Assembly: GCA_014526335.1 (NCBI GenBank)
Contig: JACTAT010000058.1
Location: forward strand, 2,661,665 to 2,725,664
Source of the DNA: Chrysaora quinquecirrha
Lineage: Eukaryota > Cnidaria > Scyphozoa > Semaeostomeae > Pelagiidae
DNA length: 64,000 nucleotides
Direction of reading: 5' to 3'
Shown here: positions 24,131-36,247 of the stretch, in pieces
Position numbering within the stretch: the stretch's first letter is position 1
Layout: each line of letters begins with the position of its first letter
Notes under the pieces: generated by a model
Seen by the model: the letters and a program-made list of their open reading frames with translations, nothing else
What the model was told of the DNA's origin: nothing
The model's database searches: none
Translations under genes and position numbers: made by a program

Positions 24131-25007
24131 TTAAGAAACGTTATTTAGTCTGTTCGTTGTGTGTCTTTCTTGAAATTGTTATAGATTGCTTATTAGCTTG
24201 TCTTGTTTTTCTTCTTATGGCAGCAGCTTCAGTTGAAAAGAATCAATGACGGATACGTATCGTAAACAAACAGGCAAAAACTGGAAGGAAATAACACAGA
24301 TAACCAACTGTGGGATTGGGAACCAAAAAAACCAAACAAAATTGAATTGAATTGTAAAAGCGAGTCGTTCAAAAAAGGCTTGGATCGATAAATTTTTCTA
24401 GTAAATGGAGTTAAGAGTTAAATGGAATAGTCTTCGTGCGCGCGTGAGGCAAGAGTATTTCGTGGCTCGCTACAAACGTACACGTAGAACTGAATTTTCT
24501 GTTCGTCGTGAAAGTAGAAATACCCCCTAGCTGCTACTGTAGCTACTATTCGTTGCGAAAGCGCTTGGCGCGAGGATTTCGCCCAGTGACAATCTGGCTT
24601 TAGCCTTATTGGCGTTTAACCGTTAAGCTCAATTCATGCCAAATACATTGCGTAATGATAAGTCGCGTCCACTGATGCCGCGTGCGACTTCTTGCATGCA
24701 ATTTTTTCAGACTGAAAAGACCCCTATTTGAGATGCACGTTGATCGAGAATCACGTTTGGGCAAGGTACTGCAAATTTCACGTGACAGCTTCAAGATAGC
24801 AATGAGCCCGACGGCACCTAAACTAAATGCTTGCTCTCTCATTAACTCAGATTAAATTGCATTTAATTTGCATTTAAGAAACAAAAAAGACAAACATCAG
24901 CATAACATAAAGTTAGCTTCATAATTCGATATATATACACAACAAAACTATGCGGATCTCGAATATATTTAATATCTTCGTCATTAATGTTTTACATTAT
25001 ACTTCTT
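24131..25007. other. Intergenic region upstream of the racemase
   Basis: 5' flank of the minus-strand racemase. The only CpG-denser stretch nearby is 24430-24570 (GTGCGCGCGTGAGG), a possible promoter area. The far end (24860-25007) is the 3' flank of the next minus-strand gene. Confidence 0.4.
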
Positions 25008-27247
25008 TTAAATAGTATCTTTCATTTTGTTCTCGTTGTTTTCATTATATCTTTCAAAACTGTTTTTCTTCAGTAAGGAACTTCTCCTTATCAGCTGGGT
25101 ATACTCGAAAAAATCTGCCTCCCTAAAACACTGTTCTTCCACATATTTTGGTCGTCTAAGATATCTGCAATATTTTACTTCTTCAAACAAGTCTGCCAGT
25201 GTCTTCCTTTTTGGAAAATCAAATTTGAGACTTCGAGAATCGTTCCTTTGTGATGCATTATCGAAGCCTCCTTCTGTAGTAGCCTCGTTTGAATTTTCCC
25301 GCCCTTTGTTGTATACGTCGATCTGATTCCACATTTCTGATGTCATACAAACCGCTGTTTTTGGCCTAACTTTTCTCGAAACTTCTGAAGATTCTTTCAC
25401 AACAGTTTTATTTTCCTTTGTTATATCTTCTGCTCCAGGAGAAGTTTTATTATTATCGGAAACGCTGGTACTGCGTTCGAAAGTTTTGACTTCGTCAGCG
25501 AGAAATTTTTCGCCACTCGTCGATTCTCTTCTTGACTTCGTTTTGTTGTTCTGTTGTACGGAGGTGCTTTTCATATCTTTTTCTTCAATCCATTCAAATT
25601 TCCTCGCATCATGGGGACTATTCTTTGATATATACTCAGCTATTACGCTGGATTTGTTCGGCAGTGGGTCGACAGATTCGGCAAATTTCGCTGGCTCGAA
25701 ATTACCGAGGGATTTCGATCGGTTCAGTTTTCCCCGGTTGCCTGTAAGCGGTGTTAAATTATCAGACGTTTTGGTCCGTCTTCTTGGCTGCGGGCGTTCT
25801 TTCGAGGATTTGCCTTTATCGTCTTCGCCGCCAGCGATTATAGTTTTTCCCTGGTTGCTTCTAAGCGGTGTTGAATTATAAGACGTGTTTGCCCGTTTCC
25901 TTGGCTGCAGTCGCTCTTTCGAAAATTCGTCTTTATCGTCTTCGCCGCCAGCGATTATAATTTTTCCCTGGTTGCTTCTAAGCGGTGTTGAATTATAAGA
26001 CGTGTTTGCCCGTTTCCTTGGCTGCAATCGCTCTTTCGAAAATTCGTCTTTATCGTCTTCGCCGCCAGCGATTATAAGTTTTCCCCAGTTGCTTCTAAGC
26101 GGTGTTGAATTATTAGACGTATTTGCCCGTTTTCTTGGCTGCAGTTGCTCTTTCGAAGATTCGTCTTTATCATGTTCGTCGCCAGCGATTATTAGCGACT
26201 CTAGGCTATCGCTGTTATCATCATCTAAATCAGTTTCGTAACTGCTGTCGTCACAAGCTTGTTGAAATTGGAGTCTGCTGCTTTCGGTGGACGGCATTGA
26301 TTTGCTAAGTGGCGGTTTTGGAATGGTGTTATTCTTTATTGATGTTTTGAGTTCTGAGTGCCGTTTGACAAGTTTCGTCATGTCAGAAAACGATATCTTT
26401 CTACGATTCAATGATTCAGTCTGTTTAGACCTAGGCGACTTTTCGGGTTGTTTAGAAGACCTTTCTGGTGATTTTGAAATTTGCCGGGGTGATTTTTCCC
26501 CAGATTTCAACGCTCTGTTCTTATCTAATGAACAAGTGTTATTGTTTTCGTCGGCCTTGCAATCCTCCTCTATTAAACCCTGTTCCTTTTGTGGAGATCT
26601 CCTCCCAAAATTCCTTCCAAATTTCATTTTATATCTATCCTTTACTGCTCTAATAGCAGACGTCTCGTTAACGTTCAAAGATAGTCTTCTCATCTCTACT
26701 TCACCATTCTGAATGTTGCTTCGAAATTCTTTCCCAGCGTGGCTTTTCGGTCGAGACAGATAGCTCATCGTGTTCCCCCTAACTTTTGGCTTGTACTTCA
26801 ACTCTGAATCCTCAGGTTTTGCGCCTCCTGAAGTACCGTCGCAGTCGTTACAAGGACATACAAACGCAGCCCTTGGGCTTGGACTTTTATTAGGCCGTCT
26901 TACTGCTAAACTACTGCTAATTGTCCTTGGTGTGTTTCCACTTTCCACCGCCGACATGGACACGCATCGTCTCTTCGTCAGCTCAACAGTCAGGCCCTTT
27001 TCAATGCTATAAGATGTTTTGCATCGTCTAAGTTTCTCTTTGCACGATTGAATTTATTTGCCATTACCTGTATGCCAACTTCGTGAATTCTCCTCGCGTA
27101 TTTCTTCTGGAGTTCTAAATTAGAAATATGCTTTTTCAAATCAATGTCTTCCTTAGCGTTCCTTGCCAGTGCTCCAAGCTCTGATGGCGTTGAAAAAAGT
27201 AACGTTTCTGGATGCTCCATAACTCTTGCGTCAAGAAAACTTGTCAC
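25008..27247 (-). CDS. Unrecognised basic low-complexity protein with four 39-aa repeats
   Basis: I do not recognise this protein. The main frame runs from about 27030 to 25008, is rich in Ser, Lys, Arg, Asp and Glu, and contains four tandem 39-residue units (core AGGEDDKDEFSKERLQPRKR, then ANTS.NSTPLRSN). On the plus strand their landmark GCCAGCG falls at 25830, 25947, 26064 and 26181, an exact 117 bp period. N-terminal to the repeats are a Cys cluster (VCPCNDCDG) and SKSPERSSKQPEKSPRS-type phospho-like sites. An upstream frame from 27247 (EHPETLLFSTPSELGALARN, then a helix LKKHISNLELQKKYARR) begins right after a good acceptor (TTCTTTCACTTAG) and ends at a stop at 26990. Adding one base in GAAAAGGG (about 27003-27010) would fuse it to GLTVELTKRRCVSMSAVESG and give 747 codons in total. 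An alternative is a donor CAG|GTAATG near 27066. The 5' end is unknown; an ATG at 27220 could be the start. Likely disordered, perhaps nuclear or cytoskeletal. Confidence 0.55.
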
Positions 27248-27566
27248 CTAAGTGAAAGAAGAATATAGAAAATCAATTTTATGAAAGGTTTAAGATCAAA
27301 ATCTGTTAAATCCCCTTAAAGCCCTGAAAATTCCTTTTCGATCTCTCTGTGCACTTTCTGAGCACTACTGCTAAGCATCTTCAAACCTCTTTTCAAATAG
27401 AGTCTGCCATGAGGTCTACCGCATATTTCGGTTACTTGTTGGGCACTCGTTGCAATGCTCACGATGCATTTAAAGTGCCAAATAATGTTTTAGCCAAATT
27501 GAAAAGTCTCTTTTTTGTCCGAGGTCCTCTCACTCTTTCAAACGGCGAACGGGATTTCTTTTAAAA

Positions 27567-27655
27567 CAAGAGGGTTCTCAAAGGGATTTCGCTGAAAACA
27601 ATAGGATTTACAGGAAGGGCGTACGAGATTTCAATAGAATGGATTGCCCTCTTGT
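27567..27655. mobile_element. CGAGGGGC-family foldback MITE, diverged copy
   Basis: Ends CAAGAGGG / CCCTCTTG are inverted. The interior AAACAATAGGATTTACAGGA and ACGAGATTTCAATAGAATGG match the other two copies. Confidence 0.55.
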
Positions 27656-28514
27656 TTGTCTTCCTATTTCTGTAGTTCTAGCCTTGCCAAATGTGATTGC
27701 CTTACCACATGGAAACTTGTCGTAAAAAAACTGCAAAAAATCGTTTGACAGTTACTTTATCATCCTAATCTATATTCAGATATATGAGTTAGAGTTCAGG
27801 TACTAGATATCGTTGTTGCCGTTCTCATTCGAGGGCACTTAATGTACAGTTGTAATAAAAAAGCTAGAAAGCGACTTTTATTACTAAAAAGTGTTCGTAA
27901 GAGATCCAAAATAAGAAAAGTTTAGTACTAGGCCTGATCTAAGGTTTCTTATAAAAAAACTGCGTGTATTTGCATAAGAAGAAACTCAAACTTACGTTCT
28001 GAATGAACTGCTCACTTTTCTAGAAATATCCAAAGTCGTTATTCGTTTAATTTCAACTTCCAATCTTCGATATATCACATCAAGTACAATCTACAAATCT
28101 CTGCTTTCGTGCAACTAACTCAAAGCCAAATCACTTCTGCAGTGCAGACATATGGACACAGAAATACTCTTTATCGGTATTCTACACAAAGCATCTATAA
28201 AGCAATAGATTATCAAATTCATAACACGTTTGCTTTTACATTCTCTACGATGCTTTAATTAGTTAACTCTCCTGACAGAAGATCAAAGCCTCGACTTCAA
28301 TATCGTCTTTTTAACGTTATTAATCATAGAACCTTGGGGACTGGGTATCAGACAATCGTGGCACATTACGGTTATTCCTTTTAACGGTTTTGTCGAGTTT
28401 CTTGCTTGAAGAAGGTTTTTAAACGGTTGAAATGTAATGTGTTAGAACTTTTTATAAAAATAAATAATATGGCCCTGATTTGGACATGGAGTGTAAAATT
28501 AGATCCAGAATTTA

Positions 28515-28640
28515 ATCATCATCACCAACATCATCATCATGCCATCAAAATCATAATAATAATAATAATCATCATCATCATCATCATCACAAACATCATT
28601 ATCTTTATGTCATCGAAATCATCATCATCATCATCATTAA
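28515..28640 (+). repeat. ATC/ATA microsatellite
   Basis: ATCATCATC and AATAATAATA runs; the open frames over it are repeat-driven. Confidence 0.85.
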
Positions 28641-29239
28641 AATATGAAAGCTGAGGGTCAAATATAAGCCAAGTTTTATAAAACAAATCTTTGGGTGGGG
28701 TAGTGAGCCAGTGAGTCACGGAGGTTAAGGGTATCTCTGACTGTGTTTCATCTACTTGAATTATAATGCAACGTTTCTATGCCCTGTCCGCACTCGAAAA
28801 TCCTATTATTAACAGCCTAAATAAAAGTCAAACAGTTCGATGGTAAATGCTTAATGAAATTTTTTGCCACCAAATTGCCAGATCTACTTAGAATATTCCA
28901 AACGCTTTTGTGCCAACTTAAGACGCAAAATAAGTAGTATTACTGCAGCGTAAATTCGAAAATCCTATCCGTATCTGATCGCAGACTTTAATTTTAAATG
29001 TCCGTCATGAAAAATAAATATCTCACTGTATCAAAGGCGATTTTCATTTTGTGTGTTTGTGCTCTGAATTTTCAAAGGAACATTCAACTTGAAACCCGTA
29101 AAATCTATGGCCTCTTAGTAGTGTTTCATATGCATTGAAACAATAAAACACAAAGTTTAATGTGGCGATTTATGGAAATAATCAAAGCAACAACTCTTCT
29201 TGAAAATGGAAAGAATATGAGTAAAATTCCGAAATGAAT

Positions 29240-29400
29240 TACAGTCTCCTACTGTCCTTTGACGTCCTTTGACCCCTGAAAACGTGAAAACGTACTTACC
29301 AAAAACGCAAAACAACCAAAAATTGCCCAAAACCAACCAAAAGCACTCAAAACGAACCATAACTTGATGAAAAGCACCCAAAACCACCCAGAAATGTCCA
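29240..29400 (+). repeat. A/C-rich degenerate minisatellite
   Basis: Irregular AAACCAACCAAAAGCACTC-type repeats of about 15-20 bp. Confidence 0.5.
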
Positions 29401-30338
29401 ATTCACCTGGAATGATCTATTAAGTGGCAGAGAATCCTTGAAAAATCACCAGAAACACTCATGTTCTTTGAAATTTCATTCTTAACTCTTAAAATTCTAC
29501 TTTCGTCTTGGGACTTTTGTTGACATAAAAAGCTTTGACATCGCTGGAGTGGGAAAAGCCTTTTTTGTTCACAACAGTAATGTAGTATTGTATTTGAGCG
29601 TGAAGTTGAGAGATAAGACACAATCGCACGCTGCCAATAAGTATACCGTTGGGAAAGGTATCCATTGTCTGGAAAGCGTGTTTCAGTTTGATATCACAAA
29701 ATATCTTGCAAGAAAGACTACATCACAACTTAATCATAGTAATGTAATCGTGAAGGCTCTGCTACGACAAAAATGTCACAATTTGTATTTATGGTCGTGC
29801 GATAACCTCGCGAAAAGAAATTCTCACGTCTCACGATTGTGCGATAGTCGTACGACAGTTAAGATTTTGTATGGAATCCAAGCTTTTAAAGCCGCAAGTC
29901 ATTGAATAAACCCCTGAGAGTTGCACGCAAAAGAATCACTGTGCGTCCAGTGAAGGGAACACAATAGATGGCCGCCATCAAAATCAAAACTTTTTTGAGC
30001 CGAGAGAAAATCGAAATTTTAACCAACTTCTAGGTTTCAAAACGCTTAGCAAAATCTTTAAACAGTGTCCGGCCAGAAACGGGATCGATTAAAGAAAAAA
30101 GCGCATCTCTAGGTGGCCCAGGGAAAAAGCCTTTCTTGTTCAATCGAACAAGGGCCCATAACAATGGGGCATCTCATTTGCATAATAAGCATCTTAGTAA
30201 TAGAGAATAGATTTTAATTGCAGTATTTTAAAAGAACCTTTTCCCTCCATACAAATTCGTGGAAATTGTGGGGCACCTTATACCGTTTCTACAAGCCCAG
30301 TGAACATAGATATCTTCATGGTATAAAAGCGACAAAAG

Positions 30339-30463
30339 CGAGGGGCAATTCACTCTTCAATAAAGTGTACGAGATTTCCATTGAAACAATTGGACTTCCA
30401 AGAAAAACAATAGGACTTTCAGGAAATGTGTGCAAGATTTAAATGAAGTGATTTGCCCCCCCG
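30339..30463. mobile_element. CGAGGGGC foldback MITE, second copy
   Basis: Starts CGAGGGGCAATTCACTCTTC and ends GAAGTGATTTGCCCCCCCG. The interior has the shared AAACAATAGGACTTTCAGGA motif. Clear homolog of the 62171 element. Confidence 0.7.
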
Positions 30464-32059
30464 GGAGGATATTTGAGTCAAGAAAGCGCTGGGCTAAACT
30501 GGGGTCCAGGGGCGTGTGGAGCCATCTTGTTTGGTACGGGGAGAAACCCTGTTCTTCTCTGACACTTTTTACAATATGAACGGGACCTCAGACTCAGTGT
30601 TACAGACTCGAGTTACCGGCCAATCGTACAGCGTCATAATTTTGTACTTCGCTTCTCCACAAGCCTTCAAGGACCTCCGCGAACCTTCAATTTTGACGTC
30701 AATATGTTTACTATGAGAAGTCCAACAGCTCGTCTAGTTATTTGACGGTGTTCTCAACCATCCTCGTAATCGTATGTTAATTCACCCTTATATGCATAAA
30801 GACTAGACATCACCTATTGGCTATGCCACATTTGTGAAATACCAGAATGCCTTTGGGGCTGTTGGAACCTAAAAGATGGCAAACTTTGACGTGAAACTTG
30901 TTTTTGTTTGCTTGTTTACAACATTTGAAGTCTTGCGATAAGGATTTTCAAGAAATTTGTTCGAAAACAACTCTTTTCTCAAATGCATCAATAATTTTTT
31001 ATTTCGATAAAAGGTTTGGTCATGATGAAAGTGCGTCGAAGAAGCGAAGTCCGGCGGGGGTACTCCCGGGGGAGGGGGTACGTGACATACGGATGGACAG
31101 GGGTGTGCCGCCTAGAGTTTACAGACCCCTCTACTTATATACGTAATGAAGTAGACTGTAGACTCAGACAGGGCACAGATCCATACGAACATCTTTCACG
31201 CAATTACTATAACCACTATTCGGTCCAAGTAAAGTGGAATTTTTTAGTTTTCTTACATTTCCCACGCTGTTATACTGCATGGGGATTTCGTTAAAATCAT
31301 ACCCATGTTTAGATAATTTCGGGGCCGAAAACTCCACCCATATGGGCGGGACATACATACCCGAACCCAAATTATATGAAGTACTCTCCAGTAGGAGCAG
31401 GAGGAACAGGTTTTGACGAAGAACCATCACGAAACGTGCAATGCAACTGGGTAACCTACCTAGCATGTATCTCGACTGCTTTCCTTGTAAGATGGTATAG
31501 ATCATCATCATAACTCTTGCCTTTTCATGCCTATCTTCAGCCTAATATCAACCACAAATATATTCATTATAATTTGTTGCTAACTTAAATTCAATTTAGT
31601 TTAGATTTTGCTTGCTTCTTATACTTGCTATGCAAGAATGCAGAAAGAAGAACAACGAGAACCGACTAATGATAATCAAAAACTCTGCATTGCAGTATGC
31701 GTCTCTATGCAGAGTACATTTGCCTTTGTGATTCTGATTCATTGTGCACTTACTGTTCAGCAAAGCATCACTATTAGCCGACTGTGTCTTTGCTGTTGAA
31801 CTCAAAGCACTGTAGGTCCACACTGCGATATGTGTTTCTCTGTATTATTCTCTGTGCGCAGCCTTTCAGGTTGATACCTGCATTTGCCATTCAAATTTAT
31901 TGAGCGATTTCTATTCAATGAGCAGTACTATGTGTCTTTGCTGTCTTTTCTGTTGACTCAAGGCATTGTAGGCATTGTAGTCTACCTGGATACTGCGATA
32001 CCATGTGGCTTCTTTCATTGAAATAAGAAAGTTATCCTGGAACATTTCATGCCAAGTTA

Positions 32060-32440
32060 TTCTTTATTTATTTATCTGTTTTTATCTTTTTTTATTTATT
32101 TGGTGTTTGTCATTTTTCCTAATGCTTATATGAAACTAACAGCTTGTTTGTCTATTTGCTTATTTATTTAGCTTGTTGACATTGATTATGAATTTTGCAA
32201 TAAATATACGTTAATTTATCTATTTATTCATTTATTCATTCGTTCATTTTTGTTTGATTATTTATTTATTTTTTGTCAATTATTCAATTATTCAATTATT
32301 TGCTTATTTATTTATTTATTTATTCATTCATTTATTTGTTTATTTATTTAATGTTTGTATATTTTTATTTATTTAATTTTTCATTAATTTATTTATTCAT
32401 TTATTTTTTCATCTATTTATTTGTTTAGTTATATGTTATA
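32060..32440 (+). repeat. TTATTTATTTA AT-rich block
   Basis: Imperfect TTTATTTATT repeats adjoining the left edge of the foldback element. Confidence 0.8.
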
Positions 32441-32449
32441 TTTGTCACG

Positions 32450-34000
32450 ATAGTCAGGGCGCTATGGTAAATGCAGCATGCAAAGTGGGCATTGCAAAAA
32501 ATGATTTACAACAAGCGCAGAAGCTTGTAGATGACAAATCAACTTGTTGGACCTCTCCAAATTACTTGTGGGTGTAATCCGGCAGCATTTTGTGATTTTC
32601 CCATATACTTTTCTATATTCTTCGAAACCTTGAAAATGGCACAAATTTCTGCATGAAAAATCGAAAACAACAGTCAGAAAGTGCTTGCAGAGTACTTTCA
32701 GAACATATGTTGTTTTTGAAATTCGGTCATTCTCCTCCCGAGATATTGATTGGTGAAACTTGAGTGCCCCCCTGGAAGCACGATTAATTTCTCGCTCGTG
32801 CAACATTGCAGGGGGGGGGCACTCAAAGTTAACTGCTCTATTACTCTGGTTACACGCTAGCGAATCTATAATCACTACTGTGGTGGATAATCACTACTGT
32901 GGTGGTACTATTTGCATACTGTGGTGGCAGTTTTGGTGTACTGTGGTGGATAATCACTACTTGTGGTGGTTTACTATGCTTGCGGTGGTGGCAGTTTTGG
33001 CGTACTGTGGTGGATAATCATTACTTGTGGTGGTTTACTATGCTTGCGATGGTGGTTTACTATGCTTGCGGTGGTGGCAGTTTTGGCGTACTGTGGTGGA
33101 TAATCACTACTTGTGGTGGTTCACTATGCTTGCGGTGGTGGCAGTTTTGGAGTACTGTGGTGGATAATCACTACTGTGGTGGTACTATTTGCGTACTGTG
33201 GTGGTAGGTTTTGCGTACTGTGGTGGATAATCACTACTTGTGGTGGGTTATAATGCTATATGTGGTGAATACGAAATCATAGCAAAACTCTATAGATCAA
33301 GCAAGAAAAACCACAAAATCCACCACAGTACGCCAAAACTGCCACCACCGCAAGCATAGTAAACCACCACAAGTAGTGATTATCCACCACAGTACGCCAA
33401 AACTGCCACCACCGCAAGCATAGTAAACCACCACAAGTAATGATTATCCACCACAGTACGCCAAAACTGCCACCACCGCAAGCATAGTAAACCACCACAA
33501 GTAGTGATTATCCACCACAGTACGCCAAAACTGTAATGATTATCCACCACAGTACGCCAAAACTGCCACCACCGTAAGCATAGTAAACCACCACAAGTAG
33601 TGATTATCCACCACAGTATGCAGAAACTACCACCACAGTACGCAAATAGTACCACCACAGTAGTGATTATCCACCACAGTAGTGATTATAGATTCGCTAG
33701 CGTGGGTTAGGTGAGCTCAAATTTAACAAACAAGGTCTCTTTCGAATGCACTCAATAAGCATTTTCTGGCAGTAGTTTTAAATTTTTCATGCAATGATTT
33801 TGGATTTCGGTCATTTTCAAGATTTTGAAGTAAATGAAAAACTGTATGGGGAAACCATAAAATGCTGCTGGGTTTTTTGTAATCAGTAATTTGGCGATGT
33901 CCAACAAGTTGATTTGTCATATACAAGCTCTTGCACTCGTTTTAAACCATTTTTTACATTGCCCACCGATTTTGCAGTCTGACCCCTTGTTTCTGTCCCG
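32450..34000. repeat. ~1.5 kb foldback (large inverted repeat) with tandem-repeat arms
   Basis: Inner arms (about 32854-33258 and 33299-33702) are inverted copies. Each starts with ACGCTAGCGAATCTATAATC then ACTAC and is built of a unit of about 64 bp containing GTGGTGGATAATCACTAC, TATGCTTGCGGTGGTGGCAG and TTTTGGCGTACT. Outer arms (about 32480-32720 and 33720-33980) are inverted and diverged but clearly alike: ATGACAAATCAACTTGTTGG on the left and its complement on the right. The loop is about 40 bases. No protein is credible. It resembles a foldback transposon. Confidence 0.85.
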
Positions 34001-34175
34001 TAGCGACCTGACTACGAATGGCAAACAGTAGAATAGATTATACTGTACCAGACCCTCAAAGAGTCACCGGGAGTGGGAAACAAGAAACAAGAAACAAGAA
34101 AAAGAGAGAGGGAAGGAAAAATGCATATTATTCATTCAAAAAATGCCAATTATAAAATCTCAATTTTAACTAATA

Positions 34176-36247
34176 CTATCTCCTTTGTCTGCCAATGTAA
34201 CTAGACGCTCGCACCCAAGTTGGTTCATCCCTACAAGGAATAGGTGTAGCATAAAATTGTCCATGCATCGTATTCCAGTAAAAATGATTCCTTGAATAAG
34301 GACAATTATCAATCACGGGCCCAATGTCATACGATGACCCAAGATTTCTCCTTTCTCGAGAAACAATTTCCTGATATTTCTCCATATCTTTTGGGTAGCT
34401 TCCATGAAGACTTAGAAAAGTATGACAAATCTCCTCCCGTCTTCTGAATTCCCGTATGAACGAAGCTGGAGGGTCGTGATGGATTCGATAATCACCAAAC
34501 CACGTGACTGGTTTACTCTTCATTGATTCGTAGATCCACATAGCCACTGCTTGGTCACCGAATTTGTGGCAGAATAATTTGTCTTTGTCTTGAAGAAATT
34601 CATTTACAAGATCGGATGTCAAAATCATCATTCCTTCATCTATTCTTGTCAAACCTTTGAAAATACAAAAATCCATTTTAGTATTGTTTGTTGGATCCTA
34701 TCGTGTCGTGCTTTGTCTGTCTTTTCCTGTCGTGTCGTGTGATATCTAACTTGTCGTGCTTTACCTTGCCTAATCTAGTTTTGGTCTTTTCCAATCTCGC
34801 CTTGTCTTGTCTATCTTATTGTATCGTGTCGTGTCTTGTTTTTTTCATGTCGTGTCGTCTTGTCTTGCTTTTCACGTCCTGTCTCGTCTATCTTGTCCTA
34901 ATTTGTCTTGTGGTGTCGTGTTGTATCTTGTCTTTGCCTTATGCTTTGACTTGTCTTATCTTGTCCCGTCTCAGCTTGTCCTAATCCATTTTGTCTCTTG
35001 TCTGGTCTTGTCTCGTCGTGTCTTGGTAGTTTGCCTTGCCTTATATCTTGCTGTATATTTTCAGATCTTATTTTGCCTTTTCATGCTTTATCTGTCCTGT
35101 TTGTCTTGTCGTGTCCTGCTTTGTCTCGTCTGTCTTATTGTCGTGTCTTGTCTTATCTCATCCGTCGGGATCTAATCTTATCTTGTTGGGATCTTCTCTT
35201 ATCTTGTCTTGTCTTGTCGTGCCTTGACTAGTCTGGCCATGCCTTGTCGTCTCGTTACTTATGATTTTGTCAGGGGAGATCTTTGCGCTAAGGGATTTGA
35301 CGAACTTCCTATTGTCATTCATCTGTGACGAACAGATGAACAAAAAATGCAGTACCGTACATGTGCGATTTTTAGTTGAGATATTTGGCTATAAAAAGGC
35401 TGTAATTATTGAAAAGAAACCTGTATATGCCTTAGTTAAGACATAAACGATGTATTCGTGACATTAAAACAATACAGCACCAATAGCTCGAACTTGTACC
35501 TGTAAAAAAAGATATGACCATACCTTGTTCACAATGTAGATAACCCCAATATAGTCTTTTCCTTGGCCTAAATGGAAGCTCTTCGATCAGTCTATCCAAA
35601 CAAAGAAAATTATCATCATCGATTCGCAATAAATAGTCAAAAGCAACATTTTCTGTCGCCCATTCCATCAGTGCGAGCAAACGAAGGGCGAAATTAATGC
35701 CGCTAGGGGTATCAAGTATAATCAAGTCATTTCGATTTTTCGCTGATTCATCTTCTAGTTTTTCGAGAATATCCGAGTCAATTGGATCACCTCGCTCAGT
35801 GAGCGCATCAGTGAAAAACTTGCATACAACTTTACGTTCTGGGTCGCATTCCTGCATCCAGGTCCCTCTTATAGCTTGCCTTCTGTGTGTGTAGTTTTGA
35901 GCAGAAACAATGGCGACAAACAAACGCGGTTGCTCGCTTGCTGACGCGTTTCTTTCAGTAAATCCACGATTCGAATTGTCTTCTGAATCTCTAGTTGATC
36001 TGAGACCTGAATCTGTTTCTGCTTCATCATCTAATTCTTTTAAATCCTGTCTGAATCTGCTATGTTTTTCTCCATCTATCGTAACTCTTACGCCGTCGTT
36101 TCTATTTGTCTCGTAATCCCGTTTCGCCAGAACTCCTCTACGCTGTTCGATATTTGAATGGAACATCGTTACGAGCAAGTATATCAGAATCATTCCCTGT
36201 ACACAAGCCATTATAAAGAACACAAATTTATATGAGACCATAGGCAT
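34176..36247 (-). CDS. Golgi beta-1,3-galactosyltransferase-like protein, GT31 family
   Basis: Type II membrane glycosyltransferase of the GT31 (galactosyltransferase) family. Two exons: 36247-35524 and 34654-34176. The donor CAAG|GTATGG and acceptor TTCAAAG|GT agree in phase, giving 1203 nt (400 aa). The N-terminus has a short cytoplasmic stretch and a signal anchor at about residues 7-29 (FVFFIMACVQGMILIYLLV), then a stem of about 75 residues. The catalytic domain shows the GT31 blocks: RLFVAIVSAQNYTHRRQAIRGTW; a nucleotide-sugar DDD-type motif in FDYLLRIDDDNFLCLDRLI (in GT31 the DxD coordinates the metal); and YWGYLHCEQ. The second exon gives the acceptor side: DEGMMILTSDLVNEFL, GDQAVAMWIY (usually EDVxxGxxL) and YRIHHDP. 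Substrate is not predictable; it could be a B3GALT- or B3GNT-like enzyme of an invertebrate-expanded group. The single intron is filled with TGTCTTGTC minisatellite. No frame break. Confidence 0.85.
34690..35240 (+). repeat. TGTCTTGTCGTGTC minisatellite in the GT31 intron
   Basis: Irregular CTTGTCGTGTCTTGTC repeats of about 5-10 bp fill most of the single intron of the GT31 gene (35523-34655). Open frames over it are artefacts. Confidence 0.85.

Larger units (their letters stand above)
27248..32449. other. Gene-poor region
   Basis: Apart from the repeats listed separately, I see no coding exon supported by both frame and splice sites. Unlisted upstream exons of the 25008-27247 gene may be here. 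31040-31130 is GC-rich (GGCGGGGGTACTCCCGGGGG) and may be a fragment of another repeat. Confidence 0.45.

Noticed and set aside
32899..33658. Open frames rich in WWIITTCGG on both arms of the inverted repeat
   Set aside because: Open because the 64 bp unit lacks stops; mirror-image arms give the same frames on opposite strands, with no start or domain logic.
32880..33700. CRISPR-like array of repeats
   Set aside because: Repeats are contiguous, with no unique spacers, are inverted about a centre, and lie in a eukaryotic genome.
34688..35231. Hydrophobic Leu/Ser/Cys open frames resembling a membrane protein
   Set aside because: They lie on the TGTCTTGTC minisatellite in the GT31 intron and are explained by the repeat.
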